NCBI RefSeq assembly: GCF_039830145.1
Contig: NZ_CP156082.1
Location: 390,001 to 454,000 of the forward strand
Source of the DNA: Croceibacterium sp. TMG7-5b_MA50
GTDB taxonomy: Bacteria > Pseudomonadota > Alphaproteobacteria > Sphingomonadales > Sphingomonadaceae
Direction: 5' to 3'
Length of the DNA stretch: 64,000 bases
Below are positions 43,148-55,916 of the stretch, in pieces. The translations under genes were made by a program, and so were the position numbers. The stretch's first letter is position 1, and every line of letters begins with the position of its first letter. The notes below the pieces were generated by a model. The model searched no databases. It was not told the DNA's origin and saw only the letters and a list, made by a program, of their open reading frames with translations.

Positions 43148-44061
43148 TGACCATCAACCTTTCCACCGCCTCCTTCTACGAGAAGTCGACCCGCCAGCTT
43201 ACCGAGTTGCGCGGTCAGGCGGCCAAGCTGCAGCAGCAGGCCAGCACGGGCGACCGGCTGACTGCATCGTCCGACGATCCGGTCGCCGCCGCCCGCCTGC
43301 GCACCCTCAGCCGGGACGAGCGCCTGTCCCGCGTGGACCAGGCCGGATCGAACGCCGCCATGGCGGAGATGGAGCTGGTGGACAGTGCGCTCGGTTCCGT
43401 GGCGAACGTGCTGATGCGGGCGACCGAACTGGCGCAACAGGCGGCGAACGGGACGTTGACCGACGGACAGCGGGCCGCATTGGGCGTGGAGGCGGCGGAT
43501 TTGCGCGCCACCTTGCTGACCATCGCCAACGGAGTGAACGGATCGGGCCACGCTCTGTTCGGCGGGCAGGGGGCAGGCGCCGCCTACGCCGACGTGGGTG
43601 GTGTCATCACCTATCAGGGCAGCACCACCAGCAAGGCGATCGACCTTGGCGCGGGGCAGATGGTGACGCCATCGCTGACCGGGCCGGAACTGCTGTCGTT
43701 CGAGGTAGGTGGGACAGAGACCGACCTGTTCGCGGTTCTTGGCACGCTGGCCGCATCGCTGCAGGGTGACGGGACCGACACCGGGGTCGCATCACGTACC
43801 GCGCTGGATCAACTGGCCGTCGGAATGGACAAGATCACCACCAGCCAGGCGGTGATCGGCGCGCGCATGAACTGGGTCGAACTGATGGACGACCGCCGCC
43901 TCACCAATGGCGAACTGCGCGCGGCCGAAGTGGACGATGTCGGCAGCGCCGACCTCGCCGTCACGGTCAGCAAGCTGCAGGAGGTGATGACCGTGCTGGA
44001 AGCGAGCCAGGCCAGCTTCGTGCGCCTCGCCAACCTGTCGCTGTTCAATCAGCTTTCGTAA
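43144..44061 (+). CDS. flgL: Hook-filament junction protein FlgL
   Basis: A 305-residue flagellin-like junction protein. The N-terminus has LQQQASTGDRLTASSDDPVAAARL (near residues 28-51), and the C-terminus SADLAVTVSKLQEVMTVLEASQASFVRLANLSLFNQL. The start is the ATG overlapping the flgK stop; a second ATG three bases on is also possible. It is 54 bases before motA. No flagellin gene is present in the window. Confidence 0.92.
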   Translation: MMTINLSTASFYEKSTRQLTELRGQAAKLQQQASTGDRLTASSDDPVAAARLRTLSRDERLSRVDQAGSNAAMAEMELVDSALGSVANVLMRATELAQQAANGTLTDGQRAALGVEAADLRATLLTIANGVNGSGHALFGGQGAGAAYADVGGVITYQGSTTSKAIDLGAGQMVTPSLTGPELLSFEVGGTETDLFAVLGTLAASLQGDGTDTGVASRTALDQLAVGMDKITTSQAVIGARMNWVELMDDRRLTNGELRAAEVDDVGSADLAVTVSKLQEVMTVLEASQASFVRLANLSLFNQLS

Positions 44062-44115
44062 CCTTTCCGCTTTACCCCGCGCCCGTCGCCCCACGCCAGA
44101 TAGAGGCCCTGACGC

Positions 44116-44979
44116 ATGTACGCTGCAATCGGTATCGTTGTCCTGCTGGTGATGGTGTTCGGCGGGTTCGCCTTCACCGGCGGCGCGCTGGGCCCCGTCA
44201 TGCACGCCTTGCCGCATGAGATGCTGATCATCGGCGGCGCCGCCGTCGGCGCCATGATCGCGGGCAATTCGCTGCACGAATTGAAGGCGATCGGCGGCAG
44301 CTTCGCCAAGATCTTCAAGGGGCCCAAGCACACCAAGCAGGACCATGTTGACGCCATCGCGCTGACCACCAAGCTGATGAAGGTGCTGCGCGCAGATGGC
44401 CCGGTGGCGCTGGAATCGCACGTCACGGACCCTGCGAACTCAGCCATCTTCGGCGAATATCCGCGGCTGCTGGCGAACAAGCCGCTGACCGCGCTGATCG
44501 GCGACACGCTGACGCTGATCGTCGTCTCCTCCGGCACGCTGGAAACGCATGCGGTGGAAGACGTGATGGACAACGCCATGAAAACGCACTTCCATGAACT
44601 GCACGAACCGCAGCACGCGCTGCAATCGCTGGCCGATGCGCTGCCCGCGCTCGGCATCGTCGCTGCGGTGCTGGGCGTGGTGAAGACCATGGGTTCGATC
44701 AGCGAGCCGCCGGAGGTGCTGGGCGGCATGATCGGGTCCGCCCTGGTCGGGACCTTCCTGGGCGTGCTGCTGGCCTATGGCATCGTCGCGCCGCTGGCCG
44801 GCAGGCTGAAGCAGGTGCTGGAACAGGACGAGCAGATCTTCCATGCGGTCAAGCAGGTCATCATCGCCTCGCTGAACGGCTATCCGCAGCCGCTGGTGGT
44901 GGAAAGCGCGCGGTCGGGCCTCGGTCATGCCTTCCGGCCGGGCCTGTCCGAACTGCTCGACAGCCTGCGGGGCCGCTGA
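44116..44979 (+). CDS. motA: Flagellar motor stator protein MotA
   Basis: A 287-residue inner-membrane stator subunit with four membrane helices. It has the family signature HALQSLADALPALGIVAAVLGVVKTM and GGMIGSALVGTFLGVLLAYGIVAPLA for helices 3 and 4, and the cytoplasmic loop that contacts FliG between helices 2 and 3. The gap to motB is 1 base. It is longer than the MotA-like protein at 35452 and is the canonical one. Confidence 0.95.
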   Translation: MYAAIGIVVLLVMVFGGFAFTGGALGPVMHALPHEMLIIGGAAVGAMIAGNSLHELKAIGGSFAKIFKGPKHTKQDHVDAIALTTKLMKVLRADGPVALESHVTDPANSAIFGEYPRLLANKPLTALIGDTLTLIVVSSGTLETHAVEDVMDNAMKTHFHELHEPQHALQSLADALPALGIVAAVLGVVKTMGSISEPPEVLGGMIGSALVGTFLGVLLAYGIVAPLAGRLKQVLEQDEQIFHAVKQVIIASLNGYPQPLVVESARSGLGHAFRPGLSELLDSLRGR

Positions 44980-44980
44980 C

Positions 44981-45814
44981 ATGCCCGCTGCTGCCCGCGG
45001 CAAGAACGAGCCGCCCGCCCCGATCATCGTCAAGAAGGTCACCATCGTACAGGGCGGCGGCCATCATGGCGGTGCGTGGAAGGTGGCCTATGCCGACTTC
45101 GTGACCGCGATGATGGCCTTCTTCCTGCTGCTGTGGCTGCTGGGCGCCACGACGGAGGCGCAGAAGAAGGGGCTGGCGGATTACTTCACCCCCACGCTGG
45201 TCAAGACCAAGGACGGCAGCGCCGGATCGAACAACGGCCTGCTGGGCGGATCGTCCCTGACCGAAGTGGACCGGTATCCCAACCGGCAGGGGCAGACGGG
45301 TACCCGCACCCTGACGGTGCCGCGCGATGCCACTGGCGGTCCAAAGGAAGGCGCGGCGGCCATCGCCCGCATGCGCGAGAAGGTCGCGGAAAAGCTGGCG
45401 GAGAACCGCAAGCTGCAGCGGCTGATGAATCAGGTGAAGATGGTCGACACGACGGAAGGCATCCGCATCGACCTGGTGGACGATGCGAACTTCTCCATGT
45501 TTCAGCTCGGCACCACAATCATGACCCCGGAGGCGGATGCGCTGGTCGAGGCGCTGGCCGACAGCATAGCGGACGAGGGCGGCCTGCTGACGGTGCGCGG
45601 CCACACCGATGCGCTGCAATGGCGTAGCGGCGTCGGCAACAATTGGGCGTTGAGCGGCGGCCGCGCCGAAGCGACCCGGCAGGCTTTCGTACGCCATGGC
45701 ATTGGCCCGAGCCGGTTCCGTCGGATCGAAGGTGTCGCCGATCGGGAGCCGCTGGTGGCTGACAAGCCAGCCGACCCCCGCAACCGGCGCATCTCGATCC
45801 TGTTGGGGAAGTAA
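44981..45814 (+). CDS. motB: Flagellar motor stator protein MotB
   Basis: A 277-residue stator anchor. The single membrane helix AYADFVTAMMAFFLLLWLLG (near residues 33-52) contains the ion-coupling Asp. The OmpA-like peptidoglycan-binding domain is at about 165-275, with LLTVRGHTDALQWRSG, NNWALSGGRAEATRQAFV and RRISILLGK. ATG 44981 follows the motA stop; a longer in-frame start overlapping motA is not needed. Confidence 0.95.
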   Translation: MPAAARGKNEPPAPIIVKKVTIVQGGGHHGGAWKVAYADFVTAMMAFFLLLWLLGATTEAQKKGLADYFTPTLVKTKDGSAGSNNGLLGGSSLTEVDRYPNRQGQTGTRTLTVPRDATGGPKEGAAAIARMREKVAEKLAENRKLQRLMNQVKMVDTTEGIRIDLVDDANFSMFQLGTTIMTPEADALVEALADSIADEGGLLTVRGHTDALQWRSGVGNNWALSGGRAEATRQAFVRHGIGPSRFRRIEGVADREPLVADKPADPRNRRISILLGK

Positions 45815-45817
45815 GGA

Positions 45818-46492
45818 CTACAGCTGGCGGAGCGCAGGTATCAGCTGGTCATAGTGATCGATGACGGCGTCCGCCCCGAGCTCCGCCGCGGGCCGGTCGT
45901 TGTAGCCGAAGCTGACCACGACTGACGGCACGCCGGCATTGCGGGCCGCGCCGGTGTCGAAGGTGGTATCCCCCACCATGGCAAACCGGCCCGCGCCGCC
46001 GCACAATCCGTGGGCATGGTGGATCATGTCGGGCCGCGGCTTGGCCCGGCCTGCCCCCAGCGTGTCGCCACCGACGATCGCGGCGAAGCGGGTCGTCATG
46101 CCCAGCCGGTCCAGCAGCAGGCGGGCCAGCCGCTCCGCCTTGTTGGTGACGACGGCCAGCGATACCCCTGCCTCGGCAAGGATATCCAAGGCCGGCAGGC
46201 AGCCGTCATACGGCACCGTATTGTCGGCGATGTGCGCGGCGTAATGGTCCACCAGCGCGGCGTGCGCCGCCTCGAACTCGTCTGCCAGCAAGGGGCCGCC
46301 GGACAGCACCAGCGCGCGTTCGAGCATCACGCGCGCGCCGCCGCCGATCAGGTTGGCGAACTCGCTTTCGGCCACCGGAGGACGCCCGGCCACGGCGAGC
46401 CCGTGCTGCAAGGCGATGCCGAGGTCGGGCAGGGAATCGACCAGTGTTCCGTCGAGGTCGAAGCCAACGGCGCTGAAGGGGAGGGGATGCAT
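45818..46492 (-). CDS. gph: Phosphoglycolate phosphatase (HAD family)
   Basis: A 224-residue HAD phosphatase. The catalytic motif FDLDGTLVDSLPDLG is near residues 10-24, motif II is VVTNKAERL near 125, motif III KPRPDM near 155, and motif IV GDTTFDTGAARNAG near 175. In the family it clears 2-phosphoglycolate formed by DNA repair and photorespiration-like reactions. The start at 46492 fits the motif position; an in-frame start 17 codons upstream is less likely. It is convergent with motB and divergent from glmU. Confidence 0.88.
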   Translation of the reverse strand: MHPLPFSAVGFDLDGTLVDSLPDLGIALQHGLAVAGRPPVAESEFANLIGGGARVMLERALVLSGGPLLADEFEAAHAALVDHYAAHIADNTVPYDGCLPALDILAEAGVSLAVVTNKAERLARLLLDRLGMTTRFAAIVGGDTLGAGRAKPRPDMIHHAHGLCGGAGRFAMVGDTTFDTGAARNAGVPSVVVSFGYNDRPAAELGADAVIDHYDQLIPALRQL

Positions 46493-46554
46493 GGCGCCCG
46501 TCCGTGCCCGAGCCGGGTGGAAACCGCAACCGAACGGTGGCATTGCCCGGCGTC

Positions 46555-47940
46555 ATGAGCTCAACGCCCCCCGACCAGCCGCTCGCCCCCATCCCGCTTG
46601 CCGTGGTCATCCTCGCCGCAGGGCGCGGCACCCGCATGCGCAGCGCCACGCACAAGGTGCTGCATCCGGTTGCCGGCCGGCCGATGATGGATCACCTGCT
46701 GGAGAGCGTGGCCGAGTTGGCACCCCGCCACGTGGTTGTGGTGACAGGTGATGGGCGCGAACAAGTGGAGCGTCATCTCGCCGGCCGGGCGGACTTCGCC
46801 GTGCAGGAGCAGCAGCTGGGTACCGGGCACGCCGTGGCGCAGGCCGGGGCCGCGCTGGAGGGCTTCGCGGGTGACGTGCTGGTGCTGTATGGCGACGTGC
46901 CATTCGTCACCGCCGCCACCATGCGGGCGATGCTGGACCGGCTGCATGCTGGTGACGCCCCTGCCGCGGTGGTTCTTGGGTTCGAGCCGGCCGACCCGCT
47001 GACCTATGGCCGCATCGTGGCGCAGGATGGCGCGATCACCCGCATGGTCGAGTGGAAGGATGCCGACCCGCAGGAGCGCGACGTAGGCCTCTGCAATTCC
47101 GGCCTGCTCGCCGCTCCGGCCGCTGACCTGTTCGCGCTGCTGATGCGGGTGGGCAACGCCAATGCCCAAGGCGAGTACTACCTGCCCGATATCGTCAACA
47201 TCGCCATCGCCGATGGTCGCACCTGCGCCGTGATTACCGCCGCTGATGCGGACGAGGTTGCCGGCATCAACTCGCGCGCCGAACTCGCCGCGGCGGAGGG
47301 ACGCTGGCAGGTGGGCGCGAGGACCCGCGCAATGGTCGGCGGTGCGACGCTGCAAGCGCCCGAGACGGTGTTCTTCAGCTGGGATACCCGGCTGGGCCAG
47401 GATGTGACGGTCGGGGCCAATGTGATCTTCGGGCCCGGGGTCACGGTGGCGGACAACGTCACGATCCACGCCTTCTGCCACCTGGAAGGGGCGGAGATTG
47501 CGGCCGGCGCCTCCGTGGGTCCGTTTGCCCGCCTGCGACCGGGCACGGTGCTGCAGGAAGGATCGCGCATCGGCAATTTCGTGGAGGTGAAGGCGGCCAC
47601 GATCGGCGCTGGGGCCAAGGCCAACCACCTCAGCTATATCGGTGATGCAACGGTCGGTGCCGGCGCGAATATCGGCGCGGGTACCATCACCTGCAATTAT
47701 GATGGTTACTTCAAATACCGCACGGAGATCGGTCCGCGCGCATTCGTCGGCTCAAACTCTGCGCTGATCGCGCCTGTCCGGATCGGGGCGGACGCGATCG
47801 TCGCGGCGGGCAGCGCGGTCAGCCGCGATGTGGGCGATGGCGAATTGCGGATGGTCCGCGCCGACCAGTTGGTAAAGCCCGGCTGGGCCGACGCTTTCCA
47901 CGATGCCATGCGTCGCAAGAAGGAAGCGGCCAAGGGCTGA
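46555..47940 (+). CDS. glmU: Bifunctional UDP-GlcNAc pyrophosphorylase / GlcN-1-P acetyltransferase
   Basis: GlmU makes UDP-GlcNAc for peptidoglycan and LPS. The N-terminal uridylyltransferase has VVILAAGRGTRMRS near residues 15-28 and HKVLHPVAGRPMMDH, plus QEQQLGTGHAV. The C-terminal left-handed beta-helix acetyltransferase has the hexapeptide pattern with NFVEVKAATIGAGAKANHLS and GAGTITCNYDGYFKYRT near 370-385. At 461 residues it is full length. It is followed 41 bases later by glmS. Confidence 0.97.
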   Translation: MSSTPPDQPLAPIPLAVVILAAGRGTRMRSATHKVLHPVAGRPMMDHLLESVAELAPRHVVVVTGDGREQVERHLAGRADFAVQEQQLGTGHAVAQAGAALEGFAGDVLVLYGDVPFVTAATMRAMLDRLHAGDAPAAVVLGFEPADPLTYGRIVAQDGAITRMVEWKDADPQERDVGLCNSGLLAAPAADLFALLMRVGNANAQGEYYLPDIVNIAIADGRTCAVITAADADEVAGINSRAELAAAEGRWQVGARTRAMVGGATLQAPETVFFSWDTRLGQDVTVGANVIFGPGVTVADNVTIHAFCHLEGAEIAAGASVGPFARLRPGTVLQEGSRIGNFVEVKAATIGAGAKANHLSYIGDATVGAGANIGAGTITCNYDGYFKYRTEIGPRAFVGSNSALIAPVRIGADAIVAAGSAVSRDVGDGELRMVRADQLVKPGWADAFHDAMRRKKEAAKG

Positions 47941-47981
47941 TCCGCTCGCTCCCCCATCTCTCCTGACAGGATTACTCAAGA

Positions 47982-49817
47982 ATGTGCGGCATCATCGGTA
48001 TCGTCGGCCAGCAGCCCGTGGCGGACCGGCTGGTCGAAGGGCTGCGCCGAATGGAATATCGCGGTTATGACAGCGCGGGCCTGTGTACGGTATACACAGG
48101 CGAGCTGCTGCGCCGCCGGGCGGAAGGCAAGCTGGCCAACTTGGTCGCCGTGCTGGCCCACGATCCGGTTCCCGGCACGACCGGCATCGCCCATACCCGC
48201 TGGGCGACCCATGGCGCCCCGACCACCAGCAACGCGCATCCGCATGCCACAGCCGAGGTGGCTCTGGTGCATAACGGCATCATCGAGAACTTCCGCCCGC
48301 TGCGTCAGGCGCTGGAGGCGCGGGGCCGCCGTTTCGAGAGCGAGACCGATACCGAAGTCGTCGCTCATCTGCTGTCCGAACAGGTGGAGGCTGGCGCCAG
48401 CCCACAGCAGGCGGTCGCCGCCGTGCTGCCGCAGCTGCGCGGTGCCTTCGCGCTCGCCATCGCGTTCCGCAGCCACCCGGACCTGCTGATTGGTGCACGC
48501 CTCGGCAGTCCGCTGGTGGTCGGCTATGGCGAGGGCGACAGCGCGAAGGAAATGTATCTCGGATCGGATGCGCTGGCGCTGGCCGGGCTGACCCAGCGCA
48601 TCGCCTATCTGGAGGAAGGCGACTGGGTGGCGATCACGCCCGGTAACGCAGCGATCCATGACGTGGCCGGGAACCGGGTGGAGCGGGCTGTCACCCGTTC
48701 CGGCGCGAGCGTGCTGGCAATGGAGAAGGGCAATTACCGCCACTTCATGCAGAAGGAGATTTTCGAGCAGCCGACCGTGGTGGCGCAGACGCTGTCCAGC
48801 TACATCCGCCCGGTGGAACAGAGTGTCGCGCTGCCGCAGCTCGGCTTCGACATTTCCGCCGTGGAGCGGGTCACGATCGTCGCCTGTGGCACCAGCTATT
48901 ACGCCGGGATGGTCGCAAAGTACTGGTTCGAACGCTTCGCCCGCGTGCCGGTGGACATCGATTATGCGTCCGAGTTCCGGTACCGGGAACCGGTTCTTGC
49001 GCCTGGCGGGCTGGCCTTGTTCATCAGCCAGAGCGGCGAGACGGCGGACACGCTGGCGGCGCTGCGGCATTGCAAGGCGGAAGGGCAGACGATCGCGGTC
49101 GTGGTCAACGTGCCCACCAGCTCCATGGCTCGGGAGGCGGACCTGCTGCTGCCGACCCATGCTGGGCCGGAGATCGGCGTTGCCAGCACCAAGGCGTTCA
49201 CCTGCCAGCTTGCCGTGCTGGCCGCACTGGCGACCCACTTCGCAGTTAAGAAGGGCCGCCTCTCGCGTGAGGAGGAGGCGGAGATCGTGCGCCACCTGCT
49301 GGAAGCGCCTGCCAGCCTTAACGCCGCGCTGGACGGGGACGAGGCGATCGCCGCCATGGCCCACCTGATCGCGCCGGCGCGCGACGTCCTGTACCTGGGT
49401 CGTGGCCCGGACTTCCCGCTGGCACTGGAAGGCGCGCTGAAGCTGAAGGAGATCAGCTACATCCACGCAGAAGGCTACGCCGCCGGCGAGATGAAGCACG
49501 GGCCAATCGCCTTGATTGACGAGGCGGTGCCGGTGATCGTGCTAGCGCCCTCCGGCCCGCTGTTCGAGAAGACGGTATCCAACATGCAGGAAGTGCGGGC
49601 GCGCGGTGGCAAGATCGTGCTGATCTCCGACGCGGAGGGCTTGGCGGAAGCGGGGGAGGGCTGCCTCGCCACGATCGAGATGCCGGCGGTCCACCCGCTG
49701 ATCGCGCCGCTGATCTATGCCGTGCCGGTGCAGCTGCTGGCCTATCACGTCGCTTGTGCCAAGGGTACCGATGTGGACCAGCCGCGCAACCTGGCGAAGT
49801 CGGTGACCGTGGAATAG
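47982..49817 (+). CDS. glmS: Glutamine-fructose-6-phosphate aminotransferase
   Basis: GlmS makes glucosamine-6-phosphate, the first step of amino-sugar synthesis and upstream of GlmU. The N-terminal glutaminase begins with the catalytic Cys directly after Met (MCGIIGIVGQQ), and HTRWATHGAP near residue 72 contributes to it. Two SIS domains follow with SQSGETADTLAALRH near 345, and the protein ends NLAKSVTVE, the invariant C-terminal tail with the catalytic Lys. No glmS ribozyme is visible upstream. Confidence 0.98.
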   Translation: MCGIIGIVGQQPVADRLVEGLRRMEYRGYDSAGLCTVYTGELLRRRAEGKLANLVAVLAHDPVPGTTGIAHTRWATHGAPTTSNAHPHATAEVALVHNGIIENFRPLRQALEARGRRFESETDTEVVAHLLSEQVEAGASPQQAVAAVLPQLRGAFALAIAFRSHPDLLIGARLGSPLVVGYGEGDSAKEMYLGSDALALAGLTQRIAYLEEGDWVAITPGNAAIHDVAGNRVERAVTRSGASVLAMEKGNYRHFMQKEIFEQPTVVAQTLSSYIRPVEQSVALPQLGFDISAVERVTIVACGTSYYAGMVAKYWFERFARVPVDIDYASEFRYREPVLAPGGLALFISQSGETADTLAALRHCKAEGQTIAVVVNVPTSSMAREADLLLPTHAGPEIGVASTKAFTCQLAVLAALATHFAVKKGRLSREEEAEIVRHLLEAPASLNAALDGDEAIAAMAHLIAPARDVLYLGRGPDFPLALEGALKLKEISYIHAEGYAAGEMKHGPIALIDEAVPVIVLAPSGPLFEKTVSNMQEVRARGGKIVLISDAEGLAEAGEGCLATIEMPAVHPLIAPLIYAVPVQLLAYHVACAKGTDVDQPRNLAKSVTVE

Positions 49818-49987
49818 GCCTCCGATCCGCTGCCGTGAACTCCCGCGGTTTGATCAGGCCGCCTAAATCTTTGAAGGCGGGAAAGAAAACGGCTCGCGCG
49901 GTTTAGCACCCTGTGACATGCGGGACGTGTGGCGGCGGCATTCCGCACCGCGGCGCGGCTCGCCAGATCGGCAAGCGAGGTGCAATC

Positions 49988-50770
49988 ATGGCAGACAAGT
50001 TCGCAATCATCACTGGCGCATCAACCGGCATCGGCTTCGAACTGGCGACGTTGGCGGCGAAGGACGGCTACGACATCCTCGTCGTCGCCAACGAGCCGCT
50101 GATCAACGATGCGGCGGCCGATTTCCGGCAGTTTGGTACGGAGGTAACGGCAGTCGAAGCGGAGCTGTCAACGATCGAGGGGGTGGACCAGCTGCTAACG
50201 GCGGCTGGCGGCCGGCAGGTCGACCTGTTGTGCGCCAATGCAGGGCACGGCCTGGGCCATGCGTTCCTGGATCAGCCGGTGGCCGACTGGCGGCATGTGG
50301 TGGACACCAACATCACGGGCACCGCCTATCTGCTGCAGTGCGTGCTGAAGCAGATGGTGGCGCGCAACAGCGGCAAGGTGCTGGTGACCGGCTCCATCGC
50401 CGGATATATCCCCGGATCGTTCCAGGCGGTGTACAACGGCACCAAGGCGTTCGTGGACAGCTTCGTCGCGGCGCTGCAGAACGAGTTGAAGGAGGTGGCG
50501 GGCGTCACCCTCACCAACCTGCTGCCGGGGCCGACCGATACCGAGTTCTTCGACCGGGCAGGCATGATGGACACGTCCGTTGGCACCGATCCCAAGAAGG
50601 AGGATCCGGCGATCACCGCGAAGAACGGCTGGGACGCGCTGATGGCGGGCGACGCCAAGGTCGTGTCCGGGTGGAAGAACAAGGTGCAGGCGGCCGTTTC
50701 CGGCATCGTGCCGGAATCCATCAAGGCCGAACAGCACCGCCAGATGGCGGAGCCTGGCACGGCCAAGTAA
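49988..50770 (+). CDS. Short-chain dehydrogenase/reductase
   Basis: A 260-residue SDR. The NAD(P) motif TGASTGIG is at residues 9-16, the structural NAG near 82-84, and the catalytic YNGTK (YxxxK) near 148-152 with the preceding Ser in VTGSIAGY. The C-terminal part (AITAKNGWDALMAGDAKVVSGWKNKVQAA) resembles DltE-type SDRs of unknown substrate. GAGGTG precedes ATG 49988. It stands between glmS and the convergent acs. Confidence 0.85.
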   Translation: MADKFAIITGASTGIGFELATLAAKDGYDILVVANEPLINDAAADFRQFGTEVTAVEAELSTIEGVDQLLTAAGGRQVDLLCANAGHGLGHAFLDQPVADWRHVVDTNITGTAYLLQCVLKQMVARNSGKVLVTGSIAGYIPGSFQAVYNGTKAFVDSFVAALQNELKEVAGVTLTNLLPGPTDTEFFDRAGMMDTSVGTDPKKEDPAITAKNGWDALMAGDAKVVSGWKNKVQAAVSGIVPESIKAEQHRQMAEPGTAK

Positions 50771-50819
50771 CCGCTTGTCCGCCCCTGCGCAGCATCGTGC
50801 GGCGCGGGGGCGGGCTGCG

Positions 50820-52769
<1,950 letters not shown>

Positions 52770-52933
52770 ATGTTTTCCTCTTCCAGGCGGCCGGTCTGAC
52801 CGACGGCCGCGCGCCCCGCAAGGTCGTAATGCACGATCGCCGCCATCGGTGCCGCCATGCACGGGCGCTTCGACTTGATCCTTTTCGCAAGCGCAGTATC
52901 GGGCGTGCGCACGTGTTTTGGGGCAATGTTGAC

Positions 52934-55897
52934 ATGATGATCTATCGGCTGCTGGCGACGGCGTGCCTGCCGGCGGTGGCGCTTGGCGCGATCCCTGCGG
53001 CTGCGCAGGAGACCACGGGCGAGGCGATCGTCGTGACGGGCACCCTGATCCGTGGCGATGCCGGCGGGGTCGCCCCCGTGCAGGTCTGGCGGGCGGAGGA
53101 TCTGGCGGCGCAAGGCTCACCGACATTGCTCGAATTCACGCGCCTGTTGCCTGTGTCGAGCGGAGTGCTGGGCGATTCCGCGCAATTCGACAGTCGCAGC
53201 CAGTTCGCGGAGGGCAGCGCATCCGTGAACCTGCGAGGCCTTGGCCCGCAGCGCACGCTGGTGCTGCTGAACGGCCGCCGCCTGGCGCAGAGCGGATCGG
53301 GCAACGTGCCCTATGTCGATGTGAACCTGCTGCCTGCGGATGCGCTGGACCGGATCGAGGTGCTGACAGATGGCGGGGCCACCACCTATGGTTCTGACGC
53401 GATCGGTGGCGTGGTGAACTTCATCACCCGCACGGATCAGCAGGGTTTCACCGCATCTGCCGCCTACCGCTTGATCGACGGTTCGGACGGTGACGTGAAC
53501 GGCGCACTGGCGTGGGGCGGGCGGATCGGACCGGTGCGCGCGTTTCTTTCGGCAGGTTACCAGCGCCGCAGCGAGTTGATGGCCGGCGATCGCCGTGCGG
53601 TGCTGCGACCCTTTGCCGAGAACCCGCAGGGCGGGTGGACCGGCGGCGGCAATCCCGGCAACTTCGATTGGGACGGGCCGCTGAACGGCACTGCCTTCAC
53701 CGCGGATGAGGGATGCGAGGGGCTGGGCGGGTTCCGCTCCCTGCCGGGCAGCAATGCCGACCTGTGCTCCACCAACTTCCTTGGTTTCACCAATGTGGTG
53801 GAGCCGGAGGAACGGTACCAGTTGTTCGCCGATCTCTCGCTCGATCTCGGCCCGGCGGCGGAGTTGCGGCTGACGGGGCTGTATGGCCGCACCACCACGA
53901 CGCTGGCCACCTCGCCATCCTTCCTGCCGACAGTGGCGCCGTCCGGCAATGCGGCATTCGGCGGGGGCGGGCTGTTCGTGATCCCGGCTTACGCCCCGAC
54001 GCTGCAGGATTACTGCGCGCGGTTCGGTGCGGCCGCCGGCTGTGCGCCCGGGCAGCCGGCACTGGCCTTTCCCGTCCGGTTCCGCCCGCTGCTGAGCGGT
54101 GGCAACCCGCTGTACGACAATGCCCGCCACACCGCCAAGCAGCCGCGCGATGCGGACATGTACCAGGCGAGCGCCGAACTTGGCTGGCAGGTGGGGCGCG
54201 ATCTGCGCCTGACGGCGAGCGCCACCTACAGCGAATACGATCGGCGGTTTGCCGTTGGGGACAGCTTCGTGGACCTGCTGCAGAATGCGCTGGCAGGTTT
54301 CGGCGGGCCCGACTGCGCCTATGCCAGCCCGGCCAGTCGCGCGGGATTATCAGCCGGGCAGCTTGCCGAGATCGCGGGAACACGCGGGTGCAGTTACTTC
54401 AATCCGTTCTCCACCGCGATAGCCGCCAACACGGTCACCAGCGTCGCCAATCCAAATTTCGGTGGGGTGGCGCTGTCCAATGACATAGCCACGATCGACC
54501 AGATCTACGACCTGTCATGGCGGGTCGCGAACACGCAGGCATTCGTGGCGGACGTGATGCTGGCTGGCAGTGCCGGTATCGCGCTGCCGGGCGGCGAGGT
54601 GGAGTTTGCCGCCGGTGCGCAGTTCCGCCGCGACCGATATGCCCGGCGCTATACCGGCGGCAACAGCCTGGACCTTTATCCTTGCCCCGGTTCGGTGCTG
54701 GACCCGGCAGCGACCTGTGCGGTGGAGACGGGCGCTCTGGGCTTCATAGGATCTAACCGGGACATCGCCGCTGCAGACAAGGTGTGGGCCGGCTTTGCCG
54801 AAGCACGCCTGCCCGTGCTGCCGGACGTGCAGGTGCAGCTGTCCGCCCGGTATGAACGCTACGGCACGAGCGGGGGCGACACCTTCGATCCGCAGGCGCG
54901 GGTCCGGTGGGAGATGCTGCCGGGGGTCGCCATTCGGGCGGGCATCGGCTCCACCTTCCGCGCCGCGCCGCCGCAGAGCCGGCTGGTCGATCAGGTCGCC
55001 CTGACCCTGATCGGCAGCGCGCTGCGTGCGGTGGACGTGCGCGGCGATCCTGCGCTGGCGCCGGAGAGCGCGACCACCTGGAGCACGGGCGTCGACATCG
55101 CCCGCGGCGGCTTCACCGCCACCGTGGGATACTGGCGATATGACGTAAGCGGCGCGATCGAGGCGGAGCCGGTTGCCGGCATCGTCAATGCCCTGTTCGG
55201 CGGCAGCGGAACCGCCAATTGCAGCAATCCCGCCTATGCCGCATTGCAGGCGCGCTTCACCTTTTCAGGCGGGCAGTGCGGCATCAACAATGTGCAGCGC
55301 CTGTCCACGCGGGCGATCAACACCGGTGCGATCGACACCAGCGGCATCGATGCCAGTGCGGCCTACACCTTCGCCATCAGCAACCGGTGGCAGATGGAGG
55401 CGGGGGGCACCGGCACTTATACCTTCGAGTATCAGGTGGACGCGCTATCGGTAGAAGGGGTTGCGGTGCAGCCGGCGTTCGATGCCGCGGGTCAGCTCAA
55501 CTTCCAGACCACCGCCTACCCCCTGCCGCAGTTGAAGGGTTCGGCCTGGCTGCAGGGCATGCACGAAGGGCGGAGCGGCGGGCACCTGCTGCGGCTGCAG
55601 GTCAATCATATCGCCGGCTATGACGATGCGCGGGGGGCTGCCATCTTCGGACCGAACACCGCTTCGCTGGCCGGGCAGAGCGTCACCGCCGGCAAACGCA
55701 TCAAGCCCTGGACGACAGTGGATGCGATCTGGCGCTGGACGCTGCCGACGAAGCAGGGGGATACAGTGCTGTCGCTGGCGGTCGTCAACCTGGCCGATTC
55801 GATGCCGCCGCTGGCGCGGATCGACCAGAACTTCGACCCCTTCACCCACAATGCGCTGGGTCGCACGGTGAAGCTGGGGGTGGCGCAGGCGTTCTGA
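52934..55897 (+). CDS. TonB-dependent outer-membrane receptor
   Basis: A 987-residue receptor. A signal peptide ([25 protein letters not shown]) is followed by a TonB-box-like [10 protein letters not shown], the plug ([59 protein letters not shown]) to about residue 160, and a 22-strand barrel ending [13 protein letters not shown] with terminal Phe. Several extracellular loops carry Cys pairs (for example in the segment around residues 258-275). The substrate is unknown: no transporter adjoins it. Start 52934 is chosen at the signal peptide; the upstream frame is not coding. Confidence 0.9.
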   Translation: MMIYRLLATACLPAVALGAIPAAAQETTGEAIVVTGTLIRGDAGGVAPVQVWRAEDLAAQGSPTLLEFTRLLPVSSGVLGDSAQFDSRSQFAEGSASVNLRGLGPQRTLVLLNGRRLAQSGSGNVPYVDVNLLPADALDRIEVLTDGGATTYGSDAIGGVVNFITRTDQQGFTASAAYRLIDGSDGDVNGALAWGGRIGPVRAFLSAGYQRRSELMAGDRRAVLRPFAENPQGGWTGGGNPGNFDWDGPLNGTAFTADEGCEGLGGFRSLPGSNADLCSTNFLGFTNVVEPEERYQLFADLSLDLGPAAELRLTGLYGRTTTTLATSPSFLPTVAPSGNAAFGGGGLFVIPAYAPTLQDYCARFGAAAGCAPGQPALAFPVRFRPLLSGGNPLYDNARHTAKQPRDADMYQASAELGWQVGRDLRLTASATYSEYDRRFAVGDSFVDLLQNALAGFGGPDCAYASPASRAGLSAGQLAEIAGTRGCSYFNPFSTAIAANTVTSVANPNFGGVALSNDIATIDQIYDLSWRVANTQAFVADVMLAGSAGIALPGGEVEFAAGAQFRRDRYARRYTGGNSLDLYPCPGSVLDPAATCAVETGALGFIGSNRDIAAADKVWAGFAEARLPVLPDVQVQLSARYERYGTSGGDTFDPQARVRWEMLPGVAIRAGIGSTFRAAPPQSRLVDQVALTLIGSALRAVDVRGDPALAPESATTWSTGVDIARGGFTATVGYWRYDVSGAIEAEPVAGIVNALFGGSGTANCSNPAYAALQARFTFSGGQCGINNVQRLSTRAINTGAIDTSGIDASAAYTFAISNRWQMEAGGTGTYTFEYQVDALSVEGVAVQPAFDAAGQLNFQTTAYPLPQLKGSAWLQGMHEGRSGGHLLRLQVNHIAGYDDARGAAIFGPNTASLAGQSVTAGKRIKPWTTVDAIWRWTLPTKQGDTVLSLAVVNLADSMPPLARIDQNFDPFTHNALGRTVKLGVAQAF

Positions 55898-55916
55898 ACA
55901 GGGGATCGAACGCTGG

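Noticed and set aside
49859-49880. Hairpin CCGCCT/AGGCGG after glmS
   Set aside because: A 6-bp stem with a 10-base loop and no T-tract on the glmS strand; too weak for a terminator call.
49745-49948. Short minus-strand frame overlapping the end of glmS
   Set aside because: It is the reverse complement of the invariant glmS tail, a common false gene call.
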